From Pararhizobium sp. (GTDB taxonomy: Bacteria; Pseudomonadota; Alphaproteobacteria; Rhizobiales; Rhizobiaceae), in the NCBI GenBank assembly GCA_017794825.1, contig CP051237.1, positions 5,381,342-5,445,341 on the forward strand: 64,000 nt of DNA, given 5' to 3'. The first letter of the stretch is position 1, and every line of letters starts with the position of its first letter. Position numbers and translations under genes: made by a program. The notes below the pieces were generated by a model. The model did no database searches and was not told the DNA's origin. It saw nothing but the letters and a program-made list of their open reading frames with translations. Below are positions 26,028 to 34,830 of this stretch, piece after piece.

Positions 26028-27020
26028 ATGATCGATAACCCCTTTTCTATAGGACCGACGCAGATTCGCAATCGCTGCATTCTTGCGCCCATGTCAGGTG
26101 TAACGGATTTGCCGTTCAGACAGTTGGCCTGGAGGTATGGCGCGGGACTTGTGGTGACCGAAATGATCGCGAGCCGCGAGCTCGTCTGCAGTCGGTCTGA
26201 ATCGTGGTCGCGGCTGAAAGGGGCGGGCATTAAACCGCACATGGTTCAACTCGCCGGACGTGAAGCCAGATGGATGGGGGAAGCGGCAAGGATCGTAGAG
26301 GCCAATGGCGCGGATATCATTGACATCAACATGGGTTGCCCGGCGAAAAAGGTAACCGGCGGTTACTCCGGGTCAGCGCTGATGCGGGATCTCGACCACG
26401 CGCTGAGCCTTGTCGAAGCCACAGTCAGCGCGGTCGCGTTGCCCGTGACCCTGAAGATGCGTCTTGGCTGGGACGAAAACAGCGTCAATGCTCCGACGCT
26501 TGCCTATCGCGCCGAAGAAGCAGGCGTTCAGATGATTACCGTTCACGGGCGTACGCGCAATCAGTTCTACGAGGGCAAGGCCGACTGGAACGCCATTGCC
26601 CGGGTGCGGGACGCCACAACGCTTCCGCTTGTCGCCAACGGCGACGTCGAATCACTGGAGGACGTTGGCGCTATCATGAGGATGAGCGGCGCCGATGCGG
26701 TGATGATCGGTCGCGCAGCGCAGGGGCGTCCCTGGCATATCGGCGCGTTGCTTGATCGCGGTGATATCCCGCGCAGTACAGACGATATTGTCGCCGTTGT
26801 AGCTGAACACTACGACATGACGCTTGAACATTACGGACAGGCTTCGGGCGTTCGCCATTTCAGGAAGCATCTTGGCTGGTATCTTGATCGTCATGCGAAT
26901 GGTTGCGCATCGGATCTGCGCGCCCGGATCATGACCGGTTCTGAACCTGCTGCAGTAATCGAGTATTTCCGACAGGCGATGTCTGTGCGGGCAAATGGTG
27001 TAGATCGGGAGGCGGCATGA
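26028..27020 (+). CDS. dusB: tRNA-dihydrouridine synthase (NifR3 family)
   Basis: A 330-residue FMN flavoenzyme that reduces uridines in tRNA D-loops. Motifs: APMSGVTDLPFRQLAWRYGA, the catalytic-cysteine segment INMGCPAKKVTGGYSGSALM, VHGRTRNQFYEGKADW and the phosphate-binding GADAVMIGRAAQGRPW. It is the classical first gene of the nifR3-ntrB-ntrC operon, and its stop overlaps the ntrB start by 4 nt (ATGA). Confidence 0.96.
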   Translation: MIDNPFSIGPTQIRNRCILAPMSGVTDLPFRQLAWRYGAGLVVTEMIASRELVCSRSESWSRLKGAGIKPHMVQLAGREARWMGEAARIVEANGADIIDINMGCPAKKVTGGYSGSALMRDLDHALSLVEATVSAVALPVTLKMRLGWDENSVNAPTLAYRAEEAGVQMITVHGRTRNQFYEGKADWNAIARVRDATTLPLVANGDVESLEDVGAIMRMSGADAVMIGRAAQGRPWHIGALLDRGDIPRSTDDIVAVVAEHYDMTLEHYGQASGVRHFRKHLGWYLDRHANGCASDLRARIMTGSEPAAVIEYFRQAMSVRANGVDREAA

Positions 27021-28150
27021 ACGATCGTAGTGTGCTGGAAGACAAGGCGGATACGGATCAGGCCAAGTTTGTCCTCAATGCAATCCGTCATCCGGTCATC
27101 ATGATCGATGACGACGACTACATCATCTTTGCCAACTGGGAAGCGGAATCCTTCTTCGGCGCGAGCGGCAACTATCTCTCCCGCCACAAGATCGATTCCT
27201 ATATTCCCTTCGGCAGTCCTCTGCTGGCGCTCATTGAGCAAGTGCGCGAAAGGCGCGCGCCGGTAAATGAATACAGGGTCGATGTCAGTTCTCCGAAACT
27301 TGATGGAGACAGGCTGGTCGATATTTATGTCGCGCCGGTGACTGAACAGAGCGGATCGATTGTAATCCTGTTTCAGGAACGATCGATGGCCGACAAGATT
27401 GACCGGCAATTGACCCATCGCGCGGCTGCTCGTTCCGTCACTGGTCTGGCCTCCATGCTCGCCCACGAAATAAAGAACCCGTTGTCCGGGATCAGGGGCG
27501 CAGCGCAACTTTTGGAATCGTCCGTCAATGACGAAGATCGGCCGCTGACCCGTCTCATTCGCGACGAAACGGATCGTATCGTGTCACTGGTCGATCGAAT
27601 GGAGATTTTCTCCGATGAAAGACCGGTCGACCGGGAAGCTGTCAACATTCACTCGGTGCTCGACCGCGTTAAGGCGATTGCGCTCGCCGGATTCGCGCAG
27701 AACATCAAGATCAAGGAGCAGTACGATCCATCCTTGCCGCCTGTGTACGCCAACAGAGACCAGCTCATTCAGGTGTTTCTCAACCTGATCAAAAACGCCT
27801 GTGAGGCTCTTGGCACGCAGCCCGGTGGAGAAGTGATCCTGACGACGGCATTCCGTCCGGGAATGCGACTGTCCGTTCCGGGTTCTCGCGAGAAGGTTTC
27901 TCTGCCGCTTGAATTCTGTGTGCAGGACAACGGACCTGGCGTCCCGTCCGACATACTGCCGCATCTGTTCGATCCGTTCATCACCACGAAGATAAACGGG
28001 TCAGGCCTCGGGCTCGCGCTCGTCGCCAAAATTGTGGGCGATCATGGTGGCATCGTTGAATGCGATTGCCATTCAAACAGGACTATTTTCCGGATTCTGA
28101 TGCCTGCGTCCAGCAATCCGCCCACCTCTGCAAAGGAAGAGTCTCCATGA
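27017..28150 (+). CDS. ntrB: Nitrogen regulation sensor kinase NtrB
   Basis: A 377-residue soluble histidine kinase/phosphatase that controls NtrC in response to nitrogen status through PII. N-terminal PAS domain (residues about 15-125), then the H-box ASMLAHEIKNPLSGIRGAAQLLE with the phosphorylated histidine, an N-box (LNLIKNACEALG), G1 (CVQDNGPGVP) and G2 (NGSGLGLALVAKIV). No membrane segment, as expected for NtrB. Start and stop codons each overlap their neighbours by 4 nt. Confidence 0.95.
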   Translation: MNDRSVLEDKADTDQAKFVLNAIRHPVIMIDDDDYIIFANWEAESFFGASGNYLSRHKIDSYIPFGSPLLALIEQVRERRAPVNEYRVDVSSPKLDGDRLVDIYVAPVTEQSGSIVILFQERSMADKIDRQLTHRAAARSVTGLASMLAHEIKNPLSGIRGAAQLLESSVNDEDRPLTRLIRDETDRIVSLVDRMEIFSDERPVDREAVNIHSVLDRVKAIALAGFAQNIKIKEQYDPSLPPVYANRDQLIQVFLNLIKNACEALGTQPGGEVILTTAFRPGMRLSVPGSREKVSLPLEFCVQDNGPGVPSDILPHLFDPFITTKINGSGLGLALVAKIVGDHGGIVECDCHSNRTIFRILMPASSNPPTSAKEESP

Positions 28151-29601
28151 GCAAGGCCACGATTCTCGTTGCCGACGATGACGCTGCCATCAGGACCGTT
28201 GTGAACCAGGCCCTCTCGCGCGCCGGATACGAAGTGCGCGTAACATCCAATGCAGCCACGCTGTGGCGCTGGGTCGCCGCTGGCGATGGCGATCTCGTCA
28301 TTACCGATGTGGTCATGCCTGACGAAAACGCCTTTGATCTGTTGCCGCGCATCAAAAAAGCGAGACCTGATTTGCCTGTTCTCGTCATGAGCGCGCAGAA
28401 TACGTTCATGACGGCGATCAAGGCGTCCGAACGCGGCGCCTACGAGTATCTGCCAAAACCGTTCGATTTGACCGAACTTATTGCGATCGTCGGTCGGGCG
28501 CTTTCGGAACCGAAGAAGGTCGCGGCAGACGCCAACGCCGATTCGGGCGAGGGGATGCCTCTGGTCGGACGCTCAGCGGCCATGCAAGAGATTTACAGGG
28601 TGCTCGCCCGTCTCATGCAAACTGACCTGACGTTGATGATTACCGGTGAGTCGGGAACGGGTAAGGAATTGGTGGCCCGAGCGCTTCACGACTACGGCAA
28701 ACGTCGCAATGGCCCGTTCGTCGCAATCAACATGGCTGCAATTCCGCGAGACCTCATCGAATCAGAGCTCTTTGGCCACGAGAAAGGCGCCTTTACCGGA
28801 GCCCAGACCCGCTCGAGCGGCCGGTTCGAACAGGCCGAAGGCGGGACGCTATTCCTCGACGAGATTGGCGACATGCCGATGGACGCCCAGACGCGGCTTC
28901 TGCGCGTTCTGCAACAGGGTGAATACACGACTGTTGGCGGCAGAACACCAATTCCGACCGATGTCCGGATCGTGGCGGCCACCAACAAGGATTTGAAGAC
29001 GTCGATCAATCAGGGCCTGTTTCGCGAGGACCTCTACTATCGTCTCAACGTCGTCCCTCTCCGGTTGCCTCCGCTCCGTGACAGGGCGGAGGATATTCCT
29101 GATCTGGTTCGCCATTTCAGCAAGGAGGCGTCGAAGGAAGGTCTTTCGGCAAAGACATTCGAGAATGCGGCGTTCGAACAACTCAAGAGGTATCCGTGGC
29201 CTGGAAACGTTCGTGAGCTTGAAAATTTCATTCGCCGCATCACGGCGTTGTATCCGCAGGATATTATCACCTCGGAAATTGTCGAGGCGGAAATCAAGAA
29301 TGAAATCCAGGGAGATATCTCCAGTTCTGTCGACGGCATTCCCGGTCCGATGACTATCGGACAGTCCGTTGAGGAGAATATGCGCAGATACTTTACGGAA
29401 TTCGGCGACGATCTTCCGCCTCCCGGTTTGTATCACCGCGTGCTTGAGGAAGTCGAGTATCCGCTGGTGCTCGCCGCACTGTCTGCAACACACGGCAACC
29501 AGATTCGCGCCGCAGAACTGCTTGGCCTGAACAGGAACACGCTTCGCAAAAAAATTCGTGAACTGGGCGTTTCGGTCTATCGGTCGCCGCGGACTTCCTG
29601 A
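28147..29601 (+). CDS. ntrC: Nitrogen assimilation response regulator NtrC
   Basis: A 484-residue sigma-54-dependent activator. The receiver domain (1-120) has the acidic pocket VADDDA and phospho-acceptor Asp in LVITDVVMPDENAF. The AAA+ domain has Walker A GESGTGKELVARALH, the sigma-54-contacting GAFTGA loop (HEKGAFTGAQTR) and Walker B GGTLFLDEIGDMP. The Fis-type helix-turn-helix is at the C-terminus (IRAAELLGLNRNTLRKKIRELG). The start is ATG 28147, overlapping the ntrB stop, because the conserved receiver N-terminus begins there. Confidence 0.97.
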   Translation: MSKATILVADDDAAIRTVVNQALSRAGYEVRVTSNAATLWRWVAAGDGDLVITDVVMPDENAFDLLPRIKKARPDLPVLVMSAQNTFMTAIKASERGAYEYLPKPFDLTELIAIVGRALSEPKKVAADANADSGEGMPLVGRSAAMQEIYRVLARLMQTDLTLMITGESGTGKELVARALHDYGKRRNGPFVAINMAAIPRDLIESELFGHEKGAFTGAQTRSSGRFEQAEGGTLFLDEIGDMPMDAQTRLLRVLQQGEYTTVGGRTPIPTDVRIVAATNKDLKTSINQGLFREDLYYRLNVVPLRLPPLRDRAEDIPDLVRHFSKEASKEGLSAKTFENAAFEQLKRYPWPGNVRELENFIRRITALYPQDIITSEIVEAEIKNEIQGDISSSVDGIPGPMTIGQSVEENMRRYFTEFGDDLPPPGLYHRVLEEVEYPLVLAALSATHGNQIRAAELLGLNRNTLRKKIRELGVSVYRSPRTS

Positions 29602-29705
29602 TAAGGAAGTTGCACAAAATCCGTGTCCCGCCGAATGACCGGCTTCTGCTGCTCGTAGTTTGAAAACGTTGGACGCCTTATCGAATCGATAACCGGGTTT
29701 TGGTC

Positions 29706-29731
29706 CGACGGCCCAGGGGCCGTTGTATTTT
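29706..29731 (+). terminator. Likely intrinsic terminator after ntrC
   Basis: An 8-bp stem (CGACGGCC with GGCCGTTG, one G-U pair) around a CAGG loop is followed by TATTTT, about 105 bp after the ntrC stop. A second perfect hairpin GCGTTGC-TCAATT-GCAACGC lies at 29741-29760 without a T-run and could be an operator for ntrY or a second part of the terminator region. Confidence 0.55.
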
Positions 29732-29797
29732 CGCCACATTGCGTTGCTCAATTGCAACGCTGTTGGCAAGCAATGACAAGCTCGGTCGCGGGATCTG

Positions 29798-32065
29798 ATG
29801 ACTACTGGTGAATTTTACGCTGCCGCCAATAGCGAACTGTCGCCTGATCTGAGCGACAGACGAAAGCCGCTGGCGCGTCTGGGCATCGTCATCGTCGGAT
29901 GCGCGCTGCTTTCGGCAATCGTTTCCTTCATGATTCTCATGGGGCTGACGCCGATTGAACCGCGAGGCGAAGTGGTGCTCGCCGCCGTTGTCGTCAATCT
30001 CGTCTTTGTCGTTGCGTTGATCATCCTGATCCTCAGGGAGGTCAACCATATTGTTGTATCACGCAAGCGTGGAAGAGCCGCGTCCCGACTGCATGTCAGG
30101 ATCATCGGTCTTTTCAGTGTTGTTGCTATTCTTCCCGCAATTCTCGTCGCGATTGTCGCCAGCATCACGCTGGATGTTGGACTGGATCGCTGGTTTTCTC
30201 TCCGAACCAAGGAAATCGTCAGTTCCTCGTTGAGCGTGGCACAGGCGTACGTAAACGAGAATGCTCGGTATCTGCAGGGGCAGACGGTGTCGATGGCTTC
30301 GACCCTGGACGGCGCCAGGACGCTGTACAGTCTGGACCGAACAGGTTTCAATGTGCTCGTAACCCGCCAGGCGATTGGGCGGGGTCTCCTTCAGGCGACT
30401 CTGGTCAGGGGCGACGGAAGCACCGTCATGAGCGCAGACATCGAAACGAACAATCCGTTGCCCGATGTTCCGCGGACTGCGCTGGATCTGGCTGCAAATG
30501 GCGAGCCCGCACTAATTCCTCCTGGCGCGACCAATCTGGTTGGCGCGGTAATCCAGCTTCAGAATATTCCGGACATGTTCCTCTATACGATCCGTGCGGT
30601 TGACCCGGAAGTCATGGAATCAATGCGGTTGATGGAGGACAATACGGCTGAGTACCACGCTCTGGAATCCGACAGGGCTCCCATACAACTTGCATTCGCT
30701 ATTCTGTATCTGGGTTTTGCCTTGATCGTTCTTCTTGCCGCAATCTGGACCGCGATCGCTGTGGCGGACCGCATCGTCAGGCCGATCCGTCAGTTGATCA
30801 GCGCCGCCGACGATGTTGCGAACGGAAATCTGGATGTGCGCGTCCCGGTTCGCCGCTCGGATGGCGACGTGGGAAGTTTATCCAATACGTTCAACACGAT
30901 GACGGATGAACTTAGAGCGCAGCGTGATGAAATCATAGCCGCCAGGGATGAGATGGACGAACGCCGCAGGTTTACTGAAGCGGTGTTGTCCGGTGTAACA
31001 GCCGGCGTCATTAGCGTGCAGAAGGACGGCCTCATATCGATTGCCAATCGTTCGGCCGAAATGATGTTCGACGCCGAATTCGGAGGACTTGAAGGGCGAA
31101 GATTGGAGGATGTGGCGCCAGAGATCGCCGACGTCCTGACGAATGCCGCGAAATGGCACCGTAGCGAATACCGTAGTCAGGTGAGCCTGATCAGAAGCGG
31201 AAAGGAAAGCACGATCAACGTGCAGGTGACACAGGAAGGCCCACAGCAGGGCGTCGAGTCCTATGTCGTCACGTTGGACGATATTACGGATCTGGTGTTG
31301 GCGCAGCGCTCCACGGCGTGGGCCGATGTCGCAAGGCGCATCGCGCATGAAATAAAGAACCCGCTTACGCCGATCCAGCTTTCCGCCGAACGCATAAGAC
31401 GGCGTTATGGGCGCCAGATATCCGATGATGACCGTGAAGTCTTTGACCAATGCACCGATACGATCGTGCGACAGGTGGAAGATATCGGACGGATGGTCGA
31501 CGAATTTTCATCCTTCGCCCGCATGCCCAAGCCCACGAAGGAGAAGCATGATCTGCGTGAAATCCTCAAGGACGCCATTTTTCTCCGGGAGGTTAGCCGC
31601 AATGATATCGAATTCATCAGAGAGCTTGGCGATGATCCGATCATGGGCTATTTCGATTCCCGCATGTTGAGCCAGGCTTTTGGAAACATCATCAAGAATG
31701 CGGCCGAGGCGATCGACGCGGTGCCTTCTACGGAACCACGTGATGGCCGCAGAATAAGAATATCGGCCAAGGCATCGGAAACCGGCGGAGTCGTGGTCGA
31801 TGTCGTCGACAACGGCAAGGGCCTGCCGGTCGAAAATCGCAACAGAATATTTGAACCCTATATGACGATGCGGGAAAAAGGCACTGGCCTTGGTCTCGCG
31901 ATCGTCAAAAAAATTATTGATGAACATGAAGGAGTCCTGGAACTGCACGATGCGCCAAAGGATTTCGATCCGAACGGCGGGGCGATGATACGTGTCAGAT
32001 TTCCTTTTGACAGTTCCGTCGAGAAGGCGGACTTGACGGGAGAAGTTGAAACCAATGGTGTCTGA
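29798..32065 (+). CDS. ntrY: Nitrogen regulation sensor kinase NtrY
   Basis: A 755-residue membrane-bound histidine kinase paired with NtrX. Membrane segments near residues 30-55, 65-90 and 95-125 precede an extracytoplasmic region. Another membrane segment (FAILYLGFALIVLLAAIW) leads into a HAMP linker (ADRIVRPIRQLISAADDVANG), a PAS domain (from about residue 390), the H-box ARRIAHEIKNPLTPIQLSAERI, N-box IIKNAAEAID and G-boxes DVVDNGKGLP and GTGLGLAIVKKI. Length and layout match rhizobial NtrY. Its stop overlaps the ntrX start by 11 bp. Confidence 0.95.
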   Translation: MTTGEFYAAANSELSPDLSDRRKPLARLGIVIVGCALLSAIVSFMILMGLTPIEPRGEVVLAAVVVNLVFVVALIILILREVNHIVVSRKRGRAASRLHVRIIGLFSVVAILPAILVAIVASITLDVGLDRWFSLRTKEIVSSSLSVAQAYVNENARYLQGQTVSMASTLDGARTLYSLDRTGFNVLVTRQAIGRGLLQATLVRGDGSTVMSADIETNNPLPDVPRTALDLAANGEPALIPPGATNLVGAVIQLQNIPDMFLYTIRAVDPEVMESMRLMEDNTAEYHALESDRAPIQLAFAILYLGFALIVLLAAIWTAIAVADRIVRPIRQLISAADDVANGNLDVRVPVRRSDGDVGSLSNTFNTMTDELRAQRDEIIAARDEMDERRRFTEAVLSGVTAGVISVQKDGLISIANRSAEMMFDAEFGGLEGRRLEDVAPEIADVLTNAAKWHRSEYRSQVSLIRSGKESTINVQVTQEGPQQGVESYVVTLDDITDLVLAQRSTAWADVARRIAHEIKNPLTPIQLSAERIRRRYGRQISDDDREVFDQCTDTIVRQVEDIGRMVDEFSSFARMPKPTKEKHDLREILKDAIFLREVSRNDIEFIRELGDDPIMGYFDSRMLSQAFGNIIKNAAEAIDAVPSTEPRDGRRIRISAKASETGGVVVDVVDNGKGLPVENRNRIFEPYMTMREKGTGLGLAIVKKIIDEHEGVLELHDAPKDFDPNGGAMIRVRFPFDSSVEKADLTGEVETNGV

Positions 32066-33419
32066 CATACTGGTCGTCGATGATGAGGAAGATATCCGGG
32101 AGCTCGTTTCGGGAATCCTGTCCGACGAAGGTCATGAAACCCGAACTGCAAGCGGTAGCGACAGCGCGCTGCAGGCGATTGGCGAACGTGTGCCTCAGCT
32201 GGTTTTTCTGGATATCTGGCTGCAGGGCAGCCGGCTCGATGGGCTGGCCTTGCTGGATGAAATCAAGCAAAAGCATCCCGATCTGCCTGTCGTGATGATT
32301 TCCGGCCATGGCAATATCGAGACAGCGGTGTCCGCCATTCGAAGAGGGGCTTACGATTTCATCGAAAAACCCTTCAAGGCGGATCGTCTGATCCTGGTAG
32401 CGGAGCGCGCGCTAGAAAACTCAAACCTGAAACGCGAAGTTGACGAACTGAAACGAAAGTCTGGTGAACCGACCGAGTTGATCGGCACGTCGGTCGCAAT
32501 TTCGCAGTTGCGCCAGACGATCGAGCGCGTTGCTCCCACCAACAGCCGCATCATGATCATGGGACCTTCAGGTTCAGGCAAGGAAACCGTCGCGAGGCTG
32601 ATTCACAAGAGTTCTGCGCGTTCCGAAAGGCCTTTTGTCGTTCTCAACGCCGCGATGATCACGCCGGAGCGTATGGAAACAGAACTCTTCGGAACCGAAA
32701 ACCACAATGGTCAGGAGCGAAAGATCGGCGCGCTCGAACGGGCGCACGGCGGCATCCTTTATCTCGACGAAATCGCCGACATGCCCCGCGGCACCCAGAA
32801 CAAGATCTTGCGGGTTCTGGTCGAGCAGAAATTCGAGCGCGTGGGTGGATCCAAACAGGTCAGCGTCGACGTGCGGGTCATTTCCTCGACTGCGCAAAAC
32901 CTGCAAGGCCTGATCGACAACGGAGAGTTTCGCGAAGATCTGTTTCATCGACTCGCGGTCGTGCCAATCAAAGTGCCGTCATTGGCCGAGCGTCGTGAGG
33001 ACATTCCATTCCTCGTTGATCTTTTCATGAAGCAGATCAGCGAACAGGCGGGCATCAAGACACGGTCACTGAAAGAAGACGCAATGGCGGTTCTGCAGGC
33101 CCACAACTGGCCCGGCAATCTTCGTCAGCTACGCAACAATATCGAACGTCTCCTCATATTGACGAGAGGGGAAGAAATCGGCAGCCAGATCAGCGCAGAC
33201 ATCCTGCCGCCGGAAATTGGGGAAATGCTCCCGAACGCCAAAGGCGGCGACCAGTCGCACATCATGACATTGCCGCTCAGAGAAGCCCGTGAGATGTTCG
33301 AAAAGGACTACCTCATGGCGCAGATCAATCGTTTCGGTGGAAACATCTCGAAAACTGCTGAATATGTCGGAATGGAACGGTCTGCCCTGCATCGCAAATT
33401 GAAATCGCTTGGTCTATAA
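32055..33419 (+). CDS. ntrX: Response regulator NtrX
   Basis: A 454-residue regulator with a receiver domain (VVDDEEDIRELV, phospho-acceptor Asp in VFLDIWLQG), an AAA+ domain (Walker A GPSGSGKETVARLIH, Walker B GGILYLDEIADMP) and a C-terminal Fis-type helix-turn-helix (NISKTAEYVGMERSALHRKLK). At the position of the sigma-54-contacting GAFTGA loop the sequence is ENHNGQERKIGALERAH, so the motif is absent and the protein probably does not activate sigma-54 polymerase. This is known for alphaproteobacterial NtrX. The ATG at 32055 was preferred over an upstream TTG at 32046. Confidence 0.95.
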   Translation: MVSDILVVDDEEDIRELVSGILSDEGHETRTASGSDSALQAIGERVPQLVFLDIWLQGSRLDGLALLDEIKQKHPDLPVVMISGHGNIETAVSAIRRGAYDFIEKPFKADRLILVAERALENSNLKREVDELKRKSGEPTELIGTSVAISQLRQTIERVAPTNSRIMIMGPSGSGKETVARLIHKSSARSERPFVVLNAAMITPERMETELFGTENHNGQERKIGALERAHGGILYLDEIADMPRGTQNKILRVLVEQKFERVGGSKQVSVDVRVISSTAQNLQGLIDNGEFREDLFHRLAVVPIKVPSLAERREDIPFLVDLFMKQISEQAGIKTRSLKEDAMAVLQAHNWPGNLRQLRNNIERLLILTRGEEIGSQISADILPPEIGEMLPNAKGGDQSHIMTLPLREAREMFEKDYLMAQINRFGGNISKTAEYVGMERSALHRKLKSLGL

Positions 33420-33448
33420 CGACCCTGTAGATTCCACGCGGAGGACCA

Positions 33449-34825
33449 ATGAAGGTCATCATTTGCGGAGCGGGACGGGTCGGCTACGGCATAGCGGAGC
33501 GCCTCTCGACTGAAGACAATGACGTTTCTGTTATCGATACGTCGCCAACCCTGATCCACGCAATTCGGGAATCGCTGGATGTTCGCGGCTATGTCGGCCA
33601 CGGATCACAGCCGGATGTGCTCGAACAGGCCGGAGCAGATCAGGCGGACATGATCATCGCCGTGACGCTTTACGACGAAGTGAACATGGTCGCGTGCCAG
33701 GTGGCTCACTCGCTTTTCAACGTGCCGACGAAGATCGCCCGCATTCGTGCGCAGAGTTATCTGCAGTCTCACTACCAGGATCTTTTTTCGCGCGAGCACA
33801 TGCCAATCGACGTCATCATTTCTCCGGAAGTTGAAGTCGGGCAGATGGTATTGCGCCGTATTGCGTTACCAGGCGTCACGGATGCAGTGCGATTTGCAAA
33901 CGACACCATAGCCATGGTGGCGATCGAGTGTCTGGAAGACTGTCCGGTCGTCAATACGCCGCTCGAGCAGTTGAGCGACCTGTTTCCGGATCTGGTTGCA
34001 ACGGTGACCGGGATCTGGCGGGAAGGGCGCCTTATCGTGCCCCATTCAGGAGACCAGCTTCAGACCGGCGACCTCGCCTATGTCATCTGCGACCGGACAC
34101 ATGTGCGACGCACCCTGGGACTGTTTGGACATGATGAGTCCGAGGCAACCCGAATCGTGATCGCGGGTGGCGGGAACATCGGTTACTTCGTGGCTCACGC
34201 CATCGAACAGCAGCAACCATCTTCCCGGGTCAAGATTATTGAATATAACCGGGAAAGAGCACTGGACGTTGCAGACCGGCTCGATCGGACAGTGGTGCTG
34301 CACGGCTCGTCGCTGGATACACAGATACTCATAGAGGCGGACATTGAAGACGCGGATCTGATGGTGTCCCTGACGAATGACGATCAGGTCAACATTCTGT
34401 CCTGCGTCATGGCGAAACGACTGGGCTGCAAATCGAATCTGGCGCTTATCAACAGTCCTGATTTCCAGGATTTCACGAAGACCCTCGGCATCGACGCGCA
34501 TGTCAATCCTCGAGCTGTGACGATATCCCGTATCCTGCAGCATGTGAGACGCGGACGCATTCTGGCGGTCCACAGCATTCAGCAGGGCGCGGCTGAAGTT
34601 ATCGAGGCTGAAGCTCTGGAAACGTCACCGATCGTGGGAACGCCGTTGCGGGAACTGGATTTGCCGAACGGGATCAGGATTGGCGCATTGTACAGAGACG
34701 GTCAGGTTATGCGGCCTGACGGAGAGAGCAAAATCACTACGGGCGACAGAGTTGTTCTTCTTGCGAAGGCATCCGCAGTCCGCCATGTCGAACAGTTGTT
34801 CCGCGTCAGCCTGGAATTTTTCTAA
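33449..34825 (+). CDS. trkA: Trk potassium uptake regulatory subunit TrkA
   Basis: A 458-residue peripheral cytoplasmic protein made of two tandem RCK modules. The nucleotide-binding motifs are GAGRVGYGIAERLS at the N-terminus and GGGNIGYFVAHAIEQQ at about residue 235. Each is followed by a TrkA_C domain (second one around residues 370-455). It gates the TrkH channel with NAD or ATP. GGAGG precedes the ATG. It lies 29 bp after ntrX, as in most Rhizobiales, and 5 bp before trkH. Confidence 0.96.
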   Translation: MKVIICGAGRVGYGIAERLSTEDNDVSVIDTSPTLIHAIRESLDVRGYVGHGSQPDVLEQAGADQADMIIAVTLYDEVNMVACQVAHSLFNVPTKIARIRAQSYLQSHYQDLFSREHMPIDVIISPEVEVGQMVLRRIALPGVTDAVRFANDTIAMVAIECLEDCPVVNTPLEQLSDLFPDLVATVTGIWREGRLIVPHSGDQLQTGDLAYVICDRTHVRRTLGLFGHDESEATRIVIAGGGNIGYFVAHAIEQQQPSSRVKIIEYNRERALDVADRLDRTVVLHGSSLDTQILIEADIEDADLMVSLTNDDQVNILSCVMAKRLGCKSNLALINSPDFQDFTKTLGIDAHVNPRAVTISRILQHVRRGRILAVHSIQQGAAEVIEAEALETSPIVGTPLRELDLPNGIRIGALYRDGQVMRPDGESKITTGDRVVLLAKASAVRHVEQLFRVSLEFF

Positions 34826-34830
34826 GCGCC

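Noticed and set aside
29741..29760. Hairpin before ntrY considered as an NtrC or sigma-54 site
   Set aside because: It does not match TGCACC-N5-GGTGCA, and no GG/GC pair with -24/-12 spacing was found beside it.
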